A program made the translations under genes and the position numbers. Shown here one piece after another: positions 18,867 to 27,215 of a stretch of 50,183 bases of DNA (the first letter of the stretch is position 1; the number at the start of each line of letters is the position of its first letter). The stretch comes from Streptomyces spongiae (GTDB taxonomy: Bacteria > Actinomycetota > Actinomycetes > Streptomycetales > Streptomycetaceae), in NCBI RefSeq assembly GCF_009377185.1, contig NZ_VJZC01000017.1, forward strand, positions 1 through 50,183, in the 5' to 3' direction. The notes beneath the pieces were generated by a model. The model saw nothing but the letters and a program-made list of their open reading frames with translations. It had not been told where the DNA came from and did not search any database.

Positions 18867-18897
18867 TTGACTCGCCCTGAAACCAGTCGCATGATAT
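18867..18897 (+). promoter_or_regulatory. promoter of the MFS unit with regulon motif copy F
   Basis: TTGACT (18867-18872) and TGATAT (18892-18897) form a plus-strand promoter with a 19-bp spacer, the same spacing as the promoter at 5807-5837. The 17 bases 18881-18897, AACCAGTCGCATGATAT, match the regulon motif at about 13 positions and cover the -10. The stretch 18889-18901 also holds the small palindrome CGCATGATATGCG. The site lies between the divergent SnoaL-like and MFS genes and could control both. Confidence 0.45.
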
Positions 18898-19068
18898 GCG
18901 CAATTTACGGCTCCCCGCACGGACGCCACAGCCGTACCGGGTACGGCACACGGCACGGTCCACGGGCTCCTTCACATCCGTCCGTCTCCCGCACGGCAGT
19001 GGCCCAGCAGACCGGGCCGCCGGCGTGACGCGGTGCGTCCGAGGTTCTGTTCCCAGAGAGGGAAGACC

Positions 19069-20520
19069 ATGGCAGTCTCTTCCGCCCCATCCGCTCCGGC
19101 GCCAGGGCTGGCGACGGGCGCCCGCCGCGCGGCCGCGGCCGCCGCTCTCGTCGGCACCATCGCGGTGTGCGTAGTCCTCGCCACCCTGTCGGTGATCGTC
19201 CCGTTGTCCGCTCTGGGACAGATCAGCGTCGAGCTCAAGGCCACCGGCGCCCTTCTCAACTGGACCCTCATCAGCAGCTCGGTGGTCGGCGCGGCGGCCT
19301 CCGGCATCTTCCCCCCGCTGGCGTCGATCTTCGGCCAGCGGGCGATCCAGGCCCTCGCCATGGGCGCGGTCGCGGCCGGAAGCGTACTCGACGCGATCGC
19401 CCCGAACATGACCGTGCTGCTCATCGGCCGGGCGGTCAGCGCCCTGGGCCTCGGCGCGATCGCGATGTCGCTGGCGATCGTCCGCACCAACCTCTCGGGG
19501 AAGGCTCTGAGCCTGGCCTTGGGGTGCATCGCCGCAGCGGAGGGCATCGGCGCCGGCCTCGCCTTCGTTTTCGGCGGGCTGCTGCGGGAGACCGTGCACG
19601 TCGGCTGGCGCGCCATCTTCTGGATCATCGCCGTCGCGGCGCTGCTGGCCACGCTCGCCGTGGTGGCCACCGTCCCCAAGGCCGGCAAGCGCGTCGTGCG
19701 CCGGGTGGACTGGCTCGGCGGCGCGCTGCTGGGCGCCGCCCTGGTCATGATGCTGGTGCCACTGAGCATGGGCCCGCACTGGGGCTGGAGTTCACCGCTG
19801 GTCTGGATCGAGCTGGCCGTCGGCGTCGCGCTGGCCGTCGTCTGGTGGATGGTGGAGGACCGCACGGAGGAGCCCATGGTGAACACCAGGGCGCTGCGGG
19901 AGCGCAACTTCCTGCTCGGCGCCGGGGTGTTCCTGGTGACCGCGATGCTGGTGTGGATCATGGACTTCACCATTCCGTCGTTCGTCTCGGCCCCCACCTC
20001 CACCGGGTTCGGCTTCGGATACGACGCGCTGGTCGGCGGCATGGTCATGGTGCTGATGTGCCTCGGCATCACCGTCGGCGGAGTCTGCGCGGGAGCGCTG
20101 GCCCGACGGGTCCCGGTACGGGTGCTGTGTCTGGTGGCGTTCGGTGTCGCGACGCTGAGCATGGTGCTGCTGGCGGTGGCTCACGGCTCGTCCTGGCAAC
20201 TGTGGGTCTGGCCGGGGCTGTTCGGCCTGAGCTACGGGATCGGGGTGGCCGGCGCCTATGTCACCTTCATGGGGGCGCTCCGTCCCGAGCAGGTGTCCAC
20301 CGCGGCCGGCATCGGCCAGACCGCGGGCCCGATCGGTGCCGCCGTCTCGGGCGCCGGGATCACCGCCGTCCTCACCGCGCAGGTCGTCGTCGTGGGCCAG
20401 GCGGCCATACCCACCGAGCACAGTTTCCAGCTGGGCTGGTGGATCGGCGCGGGCCTGGCCGTGGCCGGAGGGCTGTGTGCGCTCGGCATCCGTCCGCAGC
20501 CGGCTTCCGAGCAGGCGTAG
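19069..20520 (+). CDS. MFS transporter (DHA2-like)
   Basis: The 483-aa membrane protein has many hydrophobic helices, about 14 by eye, spread over the whole length (for example VGTIAVCVVLATLSVIVPL, LLGAALVMMLVPLSM and VFLVTAMLVWIM). This suits the 14-helix drug:H+ antiporter group. It probably moves the growth substrate or a toxic intermediate across the membrane; direction cannot be told. The ATG at 19069 is preferred over an upstream GTG at 19033 because GAGAGGGA precedes it. It shares one base with the next gene (TAGTG), so the two are co-translated. Confidence 0.85.
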   Translation: MAVSSAPSAPAPGLATGARRAAAAAALVGTIAVCVVLATLSVIVPLSALGQISVELKATGALLNWTLISSSVVGAAASGIFPPLASIFGQRAIQALAMGAVAAGSVLDAIAPNMTVLLIGRAVSALGLGAIAMSLAIVRTNLSGKALSLALGCIAAAEGIGAGLAFVFGGLLRETVHVGWRAIFWIIAVAALLATLAVVATVPKAGKRVVRRVDWLGGALLGAALVMMLVPLSMGPHWGWSSPLVWIELAVGVALAVVWWMVEDRTEEPMVNTRALRERNFLLGAGVFLVTAMLVWIMDFTIPSFVSAPTSTGFGFGYDALVGGMVMVLMCLGITVGGVCAGALARRVPVRVLCLVAFGVATLSMVLLAVAHGSSWQLWVWPGLFGLSYGIGVAGAYVTFMGALRPEQVSTAAGIGQTAGPIGAAVSGAGITAVLTAQVVVVGQAAIPTEHSFQLGWWIGAGLAVAGGLCALGIRPQPASEQA

Positions 20521-21323
20521 TGGACGGCAAACGGGTCCTGGTCACCGGCGCCGCGCAGGGCATGGGTCGCGCCATCGCCCTCGCGGCGTCGGCGGCCGGA
20601 GCCGAATGCGTCGCCGTGGCCGACATCGACCCCGACGGGTTGCGCGAGACGGCCGCCGAAGTGCGCGCCCAGGGTGCGGGCGTGGTGCCCCTCCACGTCG
20701 ACCTGGGGGTGTCCGAGCAGGTCGAGGCCATGGTCGCGGACGCGGCGCGGGAGATGGGCGGGCTCGACACGCTGGTGAACAACGCCGGGGTGATCGACTC
20801 GGCGTTCGCCCCCGACGCCACTCTGGAGACGCTCCCTGAGCAGGTGTGGGACGCGGTCCTCGGGATCAACCTCAAGGCGATGTGGCTGACCACCAAGTTC
20901 GCCGCACCCTGGTTGCGCGGCTCCGGCCGGGGCCCCTCGGTGGTCAACGCCGCCTCGGTGGCCGGGCTCACCGGCTATCCGGCGGTGGCCTACTCGGCCA
21001 GCAAGGGCGGGGTGATCCAGCTGACCCGGGCGATGGCGATCGGTCTCGCGCCGCAGGTGCGGTGCAACTGCTTCTGCCCCGGTTCGATCGACACCCCCAT
21101 GGCCCGCGCACGCCTCGACTCCGCCCCCGACCCGGAGGCGCAGCTCCGGCAGATGACCGGAAACCACCTGATCCCTCGGGCCGGCCGGCCCGAGGAGGTC
21201 GCGGCACTGGTGTGCTTCCTGGCGTCCGACAACGCCGCGTTCATCACCGGCGGGGTGTACACGATCGACGGCGGGACGACGGCCTGGCGCGGGGTCCGTA
21301 ACGGAACCACCAGCACACTCTAA
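20520..21323 (+). CDS. short-chain dehydrogenase/reductase
   Basis: The 267-aa SDR starts at a GTG overlapping the transporter stop. It has VTGAAQGMGRAIALA, a conserved Asp at the end of beta-2 (VADIDPDG, favouring NAD), NNAGVIDSA, VNAASVAGLTG and YSASKGG. The C-terminus (ITGGVYTIDGGTTAW) is complete. A long in-frame extension upstream is the shadow of the transporter. The TAA stop overlaps the first base of regulon motif D. It probably oxidises an alcohol produced by the P450. Confidence 0.9.
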   Translation: MDGKRVLVTGAAQGMGRAIALAASAAGAECVAVADIDPDGLRETAAEVRAQGAGVVPLHVDLGVSEQVEAMVADAAREMGGLDTLVNNAGVIDSAFAPDATLETLPEQVWDAVLGINLKAMWLTTKFAAPWLRGSGRGPSVVNAASVAGLTGYPAVAYSASKGGVIQLTRAMAIGLAPQVRCNCFCPGSIDTPMARARLDSAPDPEAQLRQMTGNHLIPRAGRPEEVAALVCFLASDNAAFITGGVYTIDGGTTAWRGVRNGTTSTL

Positions 21324-21338
21324 AACATGCGCATGGTT
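21322..21338 (-). promoter_or_regulatory. regulon motif copy D
   Basis: Plus strand AAAACATGCGCATGGTT; minus strand AACCATGCGCATGTTTT. This is the best-formed copy, with both half-sites (AACCATG and CATGKTT) around CG. It lies directly upstream of TTGACA (21340-21345), a possible -35 for the P450 unit; no convincing -10 follows. The position just above the -35 would allow repression or activation. Confidence 0.6.
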
Positions 21339-21410
21339 ATTGACATCGTGATCCGCCCTCCCGGAGTGTGTGAGAGGGCGAGGTGGCCGCGACAGGTGAG
21401 GAGTCTCCCT

Positions 21411-22610
21411 ATGCGTGAATCCGTTGGGCGGTGCCCCGTCAGCCACACCGACTACCGTCTCGCCACCCCTCCCGCCGGACACTACGCGTTCCTGGACCGG
21501 GAACGCGAGGAGAGCCGGTTCCTGTGGAACGACGGGGCCGACACCGGATTCTGGATGCTGACCCGCTACGACGACGTGCTGCAGGGCTTCCAGAACCCGG
21601 AGACCTTCACCAACGACATCACCAGCGCGCTCAACCCCCAGCGGGGCATCGACCTGCTGCCGCAGCGGCTCGGCGGTGAGGAACACGCCAAGCTGCGCCG
21701 GGTCATCAACCCGTACTTCTCCCCCACCGCCGTCCGCCGCATGGAACGCTTCGCCGTCGACCGCTGCGCCGAACTGGTCGAGGAACTCGCTCCCCGGGGA
21801 GCCTGCGACTTCGTCGCCAGGTTCGCTCTGCGCTACCCCACCGACGTGTTCCTGGTATCGCTGGGCCTGCCGCCCAGCGACGGGGAGTTCTTCGTGCCGT
21901 GGGTCGAGGACGTCTTCGGCGGGTTCTTCGGGGGCGCCCAGAACAAGGCACGAGCCGCCTCCGACCGGATCATGGACTACTTCGCCGATCTGGTCGCCGA
22001 ACGCCGGGCCAGACCGCTCGATCCACGCGAGGACCTGGTGTCGCGGCTGGTCGAGGCACGCATCGACGAGGAGCCGATGCCGGACCGCGACATCCTCACC
22101 GTCTGCATGACGCTGCTGCTGGCCGGTCTCGACACCACCCGCAGCGCCCTCGGCTACATGTTCTGGCACCTGGCCCGGCACGACGAGGACCGCCGCGCCC
22201 TGATCGCCGACCCCGGCCTGATCCCGGCTGCCGTCGAGGAGTTCATCCGGCTGTATCCGCTGGTCATCCAGGCCGGGCGGGAGGTCTCCCGGCAGGTGGA
22301 CATCGACGGTCTGACGATGGAGGCGGGCGACGTGGTGTGGCTGGGCATCGGCTCGGCCAACCGCGACCCGCGCAAGTTCCCCGATCCGGACCGGTTCGTC
22401 CTCGGCCGCAAGGGCGTCAACCAGCATCTCGGCTTCGGCGCCGGACGCCACCGCTGTCTCGGCATGCATCTGGCACGCGTCGAACTCGCCATCGTGCTGC
22501 GCGAATGGCATGCCCGCATCCCCGACTACCGCATCGCGCCCGACGCGGACCTCGTCGAGCGCGGTGGCCAGCTGACCCTGACCAGCCTGCCCCTGGAGTG
22601 GGACCTGTGA
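21411..22610 (+). CDS. cytochrome P450
   Basis: The 399-aa bacterial class I P450 has the I-helix oxygen motif LLAGLDTTRSA, the K-helix ExxR (EEFIR), and the heme loop FGAGRHRCLG with Cys349 as thiolate ligand. It would hydroxylate an unactivated carbon of the substrate, drawing electrons from the ferredoxin encoded next. The ATG at 21411 with GAGGAG upstream is preferred over an earlier in-frame ATG at 21327, which lies inside the operator. It heads an eight-gene unit to 28775. The stop overlaps the ferredoxin GTG. Confidence 0.95.
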   Translation: MRESVGRCPVSHTDYRLATPPAGHYAFLDREREESRFLWNDGADTGFWMLTRYDDVLQGFQNPETFTNDITSALNPQRGIDLLPQRLGGEEHAKLRRVINPYFSPTAVRRMERFAVDRCAELVEELAPRGACDFVARFALRYPTDVFLVSLGLPPSDGEFFVPWVEDVFGGFFGGAQNKARAASDRIMDYFADLVAERRARPLDPREDLVSRLVEARIDEEPMPDRDILTVCMTLLLAGLDTTRSALGYMFWHLARHDEDRRALIADPGLIPAAVEEFIRLYPLVIQAGREVSRQVDIDGLTMEAGDVVWLGIGSANRDPRKFPDPDRFVLGRKGVNQHLGFGAGRHRCLGMHLARVELAIVLREWHARIPDYRIAPDADLVERGGQLTLTSLPLEWDL

Positions 22611-22849
22611 GCACGCGACTGGTGATCGACGCGGCCCGGTGCACCGGGCACGGACGCTGCTACGCCATGGCGCCCGACCTGCTCAGCGACGACGAGGAGG
22701 GCTTCGTCGCCCAGCGCGGCAGCGACGAGGTCGACGTACCCGCCGGCCTGCTCGGGCAGGCCGACGAGGCCGAACAGGCCTGCCCGGAGAGGGCGGTCCG
22801 GGTGCTGCGGTCCTCCGCGCCGTCCGCCGGTCGGAGCCGGCCGTCGTGA
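22607..22849 (+). CDS. 3Fe-4S ferredoxin
   Basis: The 80-aa protein is a P450-partner ferredoxin. The cluster ligands are arranged as CTGHGRC (His in place of the second Cys) and a distal Cys in ACPERAV, typical of 3Fe-4S ferredoxins in actinobacterial P450 systems. It starts with a GTG overlapping the P450 stop (GTGA) and its own stop overlaps the next GTG. Its reductase is most likely the FAD domain at 14427-15629, 7 kb away under the same motif. Confidence 0.92.
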   Translation: MSTRLVIDAARCTGHGRCYAMAPDLLSDDEEGFVAQRGSDEVDVPAGLLGQADEAEQACPERAVRVLRSSAPSAGRSRPS

Positions 22850-23715
22850 ACGGCCGGCTCGACGGCCGGGTCGCCGTCGTGACCGGCGGGCTGTCGGGCA
22901 TCGGCGCCGCGACGGTGCGCCGCTTCCTTGACGAGGGCGCCGCCGTTGCGGCCGCCGACCTGAGGACCGACCGTCCGTTCGACGTTCCGGCGGACCAGGC
23001 CGAGCGGCTCATGGTGCTGACCGCCGACGTCGCCGACGAGGACGACGTACGCGATGTGGTCGACACCGCCGTGCGGCGGTTCGGGCACCTGGACGTGATG
23101 GTCAACAACGCCGCCGTGCTCGGGGCGATCGGCCCGATCGCCGACAGCGACCTGGCGGAGGCGGACCGGACCATCGCCGTCAACCTGCGCGGAGTCCTCC
23201 TCGGCATGAAGCACGCCGCACGCGTGATGCGGCCCCGCCGCAGCGGATCGATCATCTCCACGTCCAGCCCTGCCGGCCTGTCCGGCGGCCAGGGCCCCCA
23301 CGTCTACAGTGCCACCAAGGCCGCGGTGATCGGACTGACCCGGTCGGTGGCCGCCGAGTTGAGGGCCGACCTGATCCGGGTCAACGTCGTGGTGCCCGGA
23401 GCGACGGTCACGCCGATGATGGCCGACCTCACCACCGGCGACGCCGCCGACCTGGGCGGCGCCGCGGCCGCGATGACCCGTACGGCGTGGATGGGCGAAC
23501 CGGTCCGGCCGCAGGACGTGGCCGAGACGATGCTGTTCCTCGCCGACGACGCGTCGCGGTTCGTCACCGGCGAAACGATCAGCGTCGACGGCGGCATGAC
23601 CAGCGCACCCGGCGCCTCGCCCTTCCTGGCCGAACGTTTCGCCGGCACCTCGGCGATCTTCGAGGGCGGACGGCGCACCCCACGCCGGGAGAAGCCGGAG
23701 GAGTCCGATGCTTGA
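22846..23715 (+). CDS. short-chain dehydrogenase/reductase
   Basis: The 289-aa SDR has VTGGLSGIGAATVRRF, Asp at the end of beta-2 (AADLRTD), NNAAVLGAI, STSSPAGLSG and YSATKAAV. The C-terminal ~30 residues beyond VDGGMTSAP form an unusual Arg/Glu-rich tail. It follows the ferredoxin by a GTGA overlap and itself overlaps the CoA transferase start by 8 bp, so translation is tightly coupled. Being next to the P450 genes, it most likely oxidises the new hydroxyl to a ketone or aldehyde. Confidence 0.9.
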   Translation: MNGRLDGRVAVVTGGLSGIGAATVRRFLDEGAAVAAADLRTDRPFDVPADQAERLMVLTADVADEDDVRDVVDTAVRRFGHLDVMVNNAAVLGAIGPIADSDLAEADRTIAVNLRGVLLGMKHAARVMRPRRSGSIISTSSPAGLSGGQGPHVYSATKAAVIGLTRSVAAELRADLIRVNVVVPGATVTPMMADLTTGDAADLGGAAAAMTRTAWMGEPVRPQDVAETMLFLADDASRFVTGETISVDGGMTSAPGASPFLAERFAGTSAIFEGGRRTPRREKPEESDA

Positions 23716-26191
23716 GCACGTCAGGGTGCTGGACCTGTCCGACGAGCGCGGTCTGCTGTGCGGCAGGCTCCTGGCCGACCTCGGCGCCGATGTCGTCCAG
23801 GTCGAACCGGCCGGCGGTTCGACCGCCCGCGCGCACCCGCCGCTGTCGGGCGGGCGCTCGTTCTACTGGGACGCGTACGCCGCGAACAAACGCGGTGTCA
23901 GCGCCGACCTCGACTCCCCCGACGTCCCGGCCACGCTCGCGGACCTGTTCGCCGCCGCCGACATCCTGATCACTTCCCAGCCGCCCGGACGGCTGCGAGC
24001 ACAGGGCCTGGAGCCGGAGCGGGTGGTGCGCGCCTTCCCTCATCTGGTCCACACCGCGATCACGCCGTTCGGTCTTACCGGCCCCAAGTCCGACCGACCG
24101 GACAGCGATCTGGTGCTGTGGGCGGCCGGCGGACCGCTCGACCCGCACCGGGAGGACGGCCGGCCCCCGGTGCGCATCAGCGTCCCTCAGGCGTATCTCC
24201 ACGCGGCGGCCGACGCGGCCGGCGGAGCGCTGCTCGCCCACCTCGCGCGTCGGCGCACCGGTCGCGGCCAGGTGGTGGACGTCTCCGTCCAGGCCTGTCT
24301 GGGGCTCACCACGCTGGGCAGGGCTCTGGCACACGCGGTCGGCGACGAGAGCCCCGAATGGCAGCGCGTGCCCACCGCCCGCACCGACCAGAGTGGCAGC
24401 GGCGCGGCCACGACGAGCGCGATGAAGAAGTGGCGGTGCCGGGACGGGGTCATCGAGTTCCACCTCGCGATGGGCCCCGCCTCGGGCGGTTTCACCAACA
24501 ACTTCTTCGCCTGGCTGAACGAGCGCGGCGCCTGCGATCCGAGGTTCGCGGCCTGGGACTGGCGGCTGGTGCCCGGCCGGATCGAGTCGGGCGAGATCAC
24601 CCCGGACGACATCGCCGCCGCCCGCGCCGACGTAAGCGCCTTCTTCGCCGGCACGACCAAGGCCGAAGTACTGGACGCGGCGCTCGAACACCGGCTGCTG
24701 TGCGTAGGCATCGCGGACATGGCCGACATCGCCGCCAGCCCTCAACTGGCCTTCCGCGACTACTGGAGCGAGGTCGGCGAAGGCCCGCGCGCGACCACCC
24801 TGCCGGGCTGCTTCGCCCAGGTCTCCGGCTCGCCGTTCCCGAACGTCCGGCGCTCCGCGCCGCTGCCCGGCGAACACGACGCCGAGGTACGGGCCGAGTG
24901 GACGGCACCGGCGGAACCCGGTGCCGGGGCAGGAGCCCCGGCACCCCGGCACCGTGACCGCGAACCGCGTCCCGGGCCGCCCCTGGCCGGGCTGCGGGTG
25001 CTGGACCTGTCATGGGTGGTGGCCGGCCCACTGATCGGCCGGGCACTGGCCGACTTCGGCGCCGAGGTCGTCCGCGTCGAGTCGACCCGGCGGATCGAGA
25101 CGTCCCGCTTCATGCCGCCCTTCTACAGAGGTGTGCCGGGGCCGGAGAACTCGGCGCTGTTCGGCAACTCCAACGCCGGGAAGTACGGACTGAGCCTCGA
25201 CCTCGGCACCGAGGAGGGCCGTGAGGTCGCCCTCGACCTGATCGCCCGCTCGGACATCGTCATCGAAGCCTTCTCGCCCGGCCGGATGGCCCGGTGGGGC
25301 CTGGCCCCGCGAGACCTGCTGGACCACGATCCCCGGCTGATCGTCGTCAGCAGCTCACTGATGGGCCAGACCGGTCCGCACGCGGGCCTCGCGGGCTTCG
25401 GCAGCACCGGCGCCTCGCTCAGCGGATTCCAGAACCTGGTCGGCCGGCCCGACGACCTGCCGTTCGGCACCTTCGGCCCGTACACCGACTACGTCGGGCC
25501 GCGGCTCGCCCTGGTCGCGGTGCTCGGCGCCCTCGAACAGCGGGAACGTTCGGGGCGGGGGTGCGTCCTCGATGTGTCCCAGGTCGAGTCCGGCATCTAC
25601 TTCCTGTCGCCCTACTGCGCCCAGTACGCCGCCGACGGCACGATCGCGCGGCGCCGGGGCAACGCCGACGAGGTGTTCGCGCCGCACGGCGTGTACCCGT
25701 GCCTGGCCGAGGGCGGCCGGGACCGGTTCGTCGCGGTGGCGGTGCGCGACGACGCGGAGTGGCCCCGGCTGGCCCGAGCCGTCGGGCGAACGGACCTGGC
25801 GGCCGACCCCGACCTGGCCGACGCCGCGGGACGCCGGGCCCGGCAGGCCGAACTCGACGCCGCGCTCTCCGCGTGGACCGGGATGCGCAAGGCCGACGAG
25901 GCCGAGGCGCTGCTGCTGGCCGCAGGCATCGCCGCGCACGTCTCGGCGTCCAGCGCGGATCTGGCCGACGACCCGGCGCTGCGGCACCGGGGGCACTTCG
26001 TCCGGCTGCCGCATCCGCTGCACGGCGAGGCCGTCGTCGAGGGGCCGCGCGCCCTGCTGTCGGACACACCCGGCGTCGTACGGCGGGCCGCCCCGGTCCT
26101 CGGCCAGGACAACGAGTACGTGCTGCGCGAACTGCTCGGCTACTCCGCGCGGCGCATCGAGCGGCTCACCGAACGGAAGGTGCTGACATGA
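23708..26191 (+). CDS. fused double-domain CaiB/BaiF CoA transferase
   Basis: This 827-aa protein has two CaiB-type halves (~1-410 and ~425-827) joined by a Pro/Ala/Arg linker. The second half keeps the nucleophile Asp594 (FGPYTDYVG), 24 residues before its GCVLDVSQ segment. At the same offset the first half (ISVPQAYLHAA before GQVVDVSV) has no Asp, so it looks catalytically dead and structural. Single CaiB proteins work as interlaced dimers, and such a fusion makes a pseudo-heterodimer in one chain. The substrate is probably a pathway acid or its CoA ester. Confidence 0.9.
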   Translation: MLEHVRVLDLSDERGLLCGRLLADLGADVVQVEPAGGSTARAHPPLSGGRSFYWDAYAANKRGVSADLDSPDVPATLADLFAAADILITSQPPGRLRAQGLEPERVVRAFPHLVHTAITPFGLTGPKSDRPDSDLVLWAAGGPLDPHREDGRPPVRISVPQAYLHAAADAAGGALLAHLARRRTGRGQVVDVSVQACLGLTTLGRALAHAVGDESPEWQRVPTARTDQSGSGAATTSAMKKWRCRDGVIEFHLAMGPASGGFTNNFFAWLNERGACDPRFAAWDWRLVPGRIESGEITPDDIAAARADVSAFFAGTTKAEVLDAALEHRLLCVGIADMADIAASPQLAFRDYWSEVGEGPRATTLPGCFAQVSGSPFPNVRRSAPLPGEHDAEVRAEWTAPAEPGAGAGAPAPRHRDREPRPGPPLAGLRVLDLSWVVAGPLIGRALADFGAEVVRVESTRRIETSRFMPPFYRGVPGPENSALFGNSNAGKYGLSLDLGTEEGREVALDLIARSDIVIEAFSPGRMARWGLAPRDLLDHDPRLIVVSSSLMGQTGPHAGLAGFGSTGASLSGFQNLVGRPDDLPFGTFGPYTDYVGPRLALVAVLGALEQRERSGRGCVLDVSQVESGIYFLSPYCAQYAADGTIARRRGNADEVFAPHGVYPCLAEGGRDRFVAVAVRDDAEWPRLARAVGRTDLAADPDLADAAGRRARQAELDAALSAWTGMRKADEAEALLLAAGIAAHVSASSADLADDPALRHRGHFVRLPHPLHGEAVVEGPRALLSDTPGVVRRAAPVLGQDNEYVLRELLGYSARRIERLTERKVLT

Positions 26192-26772
26192 CCGTCAACC
26201 AGGATGCCGGGGACTGGCGGTCCGCCTGGCAGCCCGTGATCGACGCCGTCGGCCGGGACTTCTCCGACGGCGCCGTCACCCTCGGAGCCGACAGGGTCGA
26301 ACGCGGCGCCATCCGCCGCTATCTGGAGCCGCTGGAACTGGACTGCCCCCTGCACACCGACCCGCGGGCCGCACGGGACCACGGCTTCGCGGACGTGACC
26401 ATGCCGTACACGGGTGTCATCGCGTGGACGCTGCCGCCCATGTGGCAGCCGGGGAGGTCGCTGTTCGGCTCCGCCGACCGCGACGCGCAGCCGGAGCACA
26501 GCCCGATCAACAACCAGGACATGCCGCTCGGCCCGCGCACCACCGGTTTCTTCGCCACCGACGTCGAGTTCGACTTCCTCCGCCCGGTCACCGCCGGGGA
26601 ACGGGTGGGCCGCCGGGGACGGCGGCTGGTGAGCTGCTCGCCGAAGGAGACCTCGGTGGGCCGCGGCGCCTTCCTGACCTGGGAGAGCGACATCGTGACC
26701 GACACCGGTGAGGTCGTGGCGCGGATCCGCACCGGCACCTACGCCTACGAGCCGAGGGAGCGTCCTGAATGA
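26188..26772 (+). CDS. MaoC-type dehydratase, N-terminal (FAS1-like) domain protein
   Basis: The 194-aa protein resembles the MaoC N-terminal/FAS1-like dehydratase fold: GAIRRYLEPLELDCPLH, an ADVTMPYTGV segment and FFATDVEFDFLRPVTAGER. It lacks the clear catalytic Asp/His hydratase motif carried by the next protein. Steroid side-chain enzymes such as ChsH1/ChsH2 pair one catalytic and one non-catalytic hotdog subunit, which is the likely arrangement here. It overlaps genes on both sides by ATGA. Confidence 0.82.
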   Translation: MTVNQDAGDWRSAWQPVIDAVGRDFSDGAVTLGADRVERGAIRRYLEPLELDCPLHTDPRAARDHGFADVTMPYTGVIAWTLPPMWQPGRSLFGSADRDAQPEHSPINNQDMPLGPRTTGFFATDVEFDFLRPVTAGERVGRRGRRLVSCSPKETSVGRGAFLTWESDIVTDTGEVVARIRTGTYAYEPRERPE

Positions 26773-27215
26773 CCGCCGTCAGCCGCTTCTTCGAGGACGT
26801 GAAGACGGACGAGGAGCTACCTCCGGTCGCCTACCCGCTGCCGGTCTACCGGCTGGTGATGGCCGCCGGGGCGAACCGCGACTTCAACTCCATCCACCAC
26901 AACACCGATTACGCGCGGGCCACCGGCGCCCCGGAGATGTACGCCAACACCTCGCTGCTGCTGGGCATGTGGGAGCGGCTGGTCCGGGACTGGATGGGGC
27001 CGGCGGGCACGATCACCGCGATCAGGGGGTTCCGGATGCGGGCGTTCAACACGGTGGGCGACACGACGTGGGTGCGCGGCCGGGTGCTGTCCACCGAGAC
27101 CGACGCCGGCCCCGGCACCGTCGACATCGAGGTGTACTGCGAGAACTCGGCAGGAGTCACCGTCGGGCCGGGTACGGTTCGGGTGACCCTGCCGCTGCGG
27201 GAGGCGGCCCCGTGA
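26769..27215 (+). CDS. MaoC-family enoyl-CoA hydratase
   Basis: The 148-aa single-hotdog protein contains the hydratase-2 signature GANRDFNSIHHNTDYARA, in which the Asp and His form the catalytic dyad of R-specific enoyl-CoA hydratases. With the preceding 194-aa protein it probably builds a two-subunit hydratase. It is coupled at both ends (ATGA before, GTGA after) to proteins that match the partners of the steroid side-chain retro-aldol system. Confidence 0.88.
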   Translation: MTAVSRFFEDVKTDEELPPVAYPLPVYRLVMAAGANRDFNSIHHNTDYARATGAPEMYANTSLLLGMWERLVRDWMGPAGTITAIRGFRMRAFNTVGDTTWVRGRVLSTETDAGPGTVDIEVYCENSAGVTVGPGTVRVTLPLREAAP

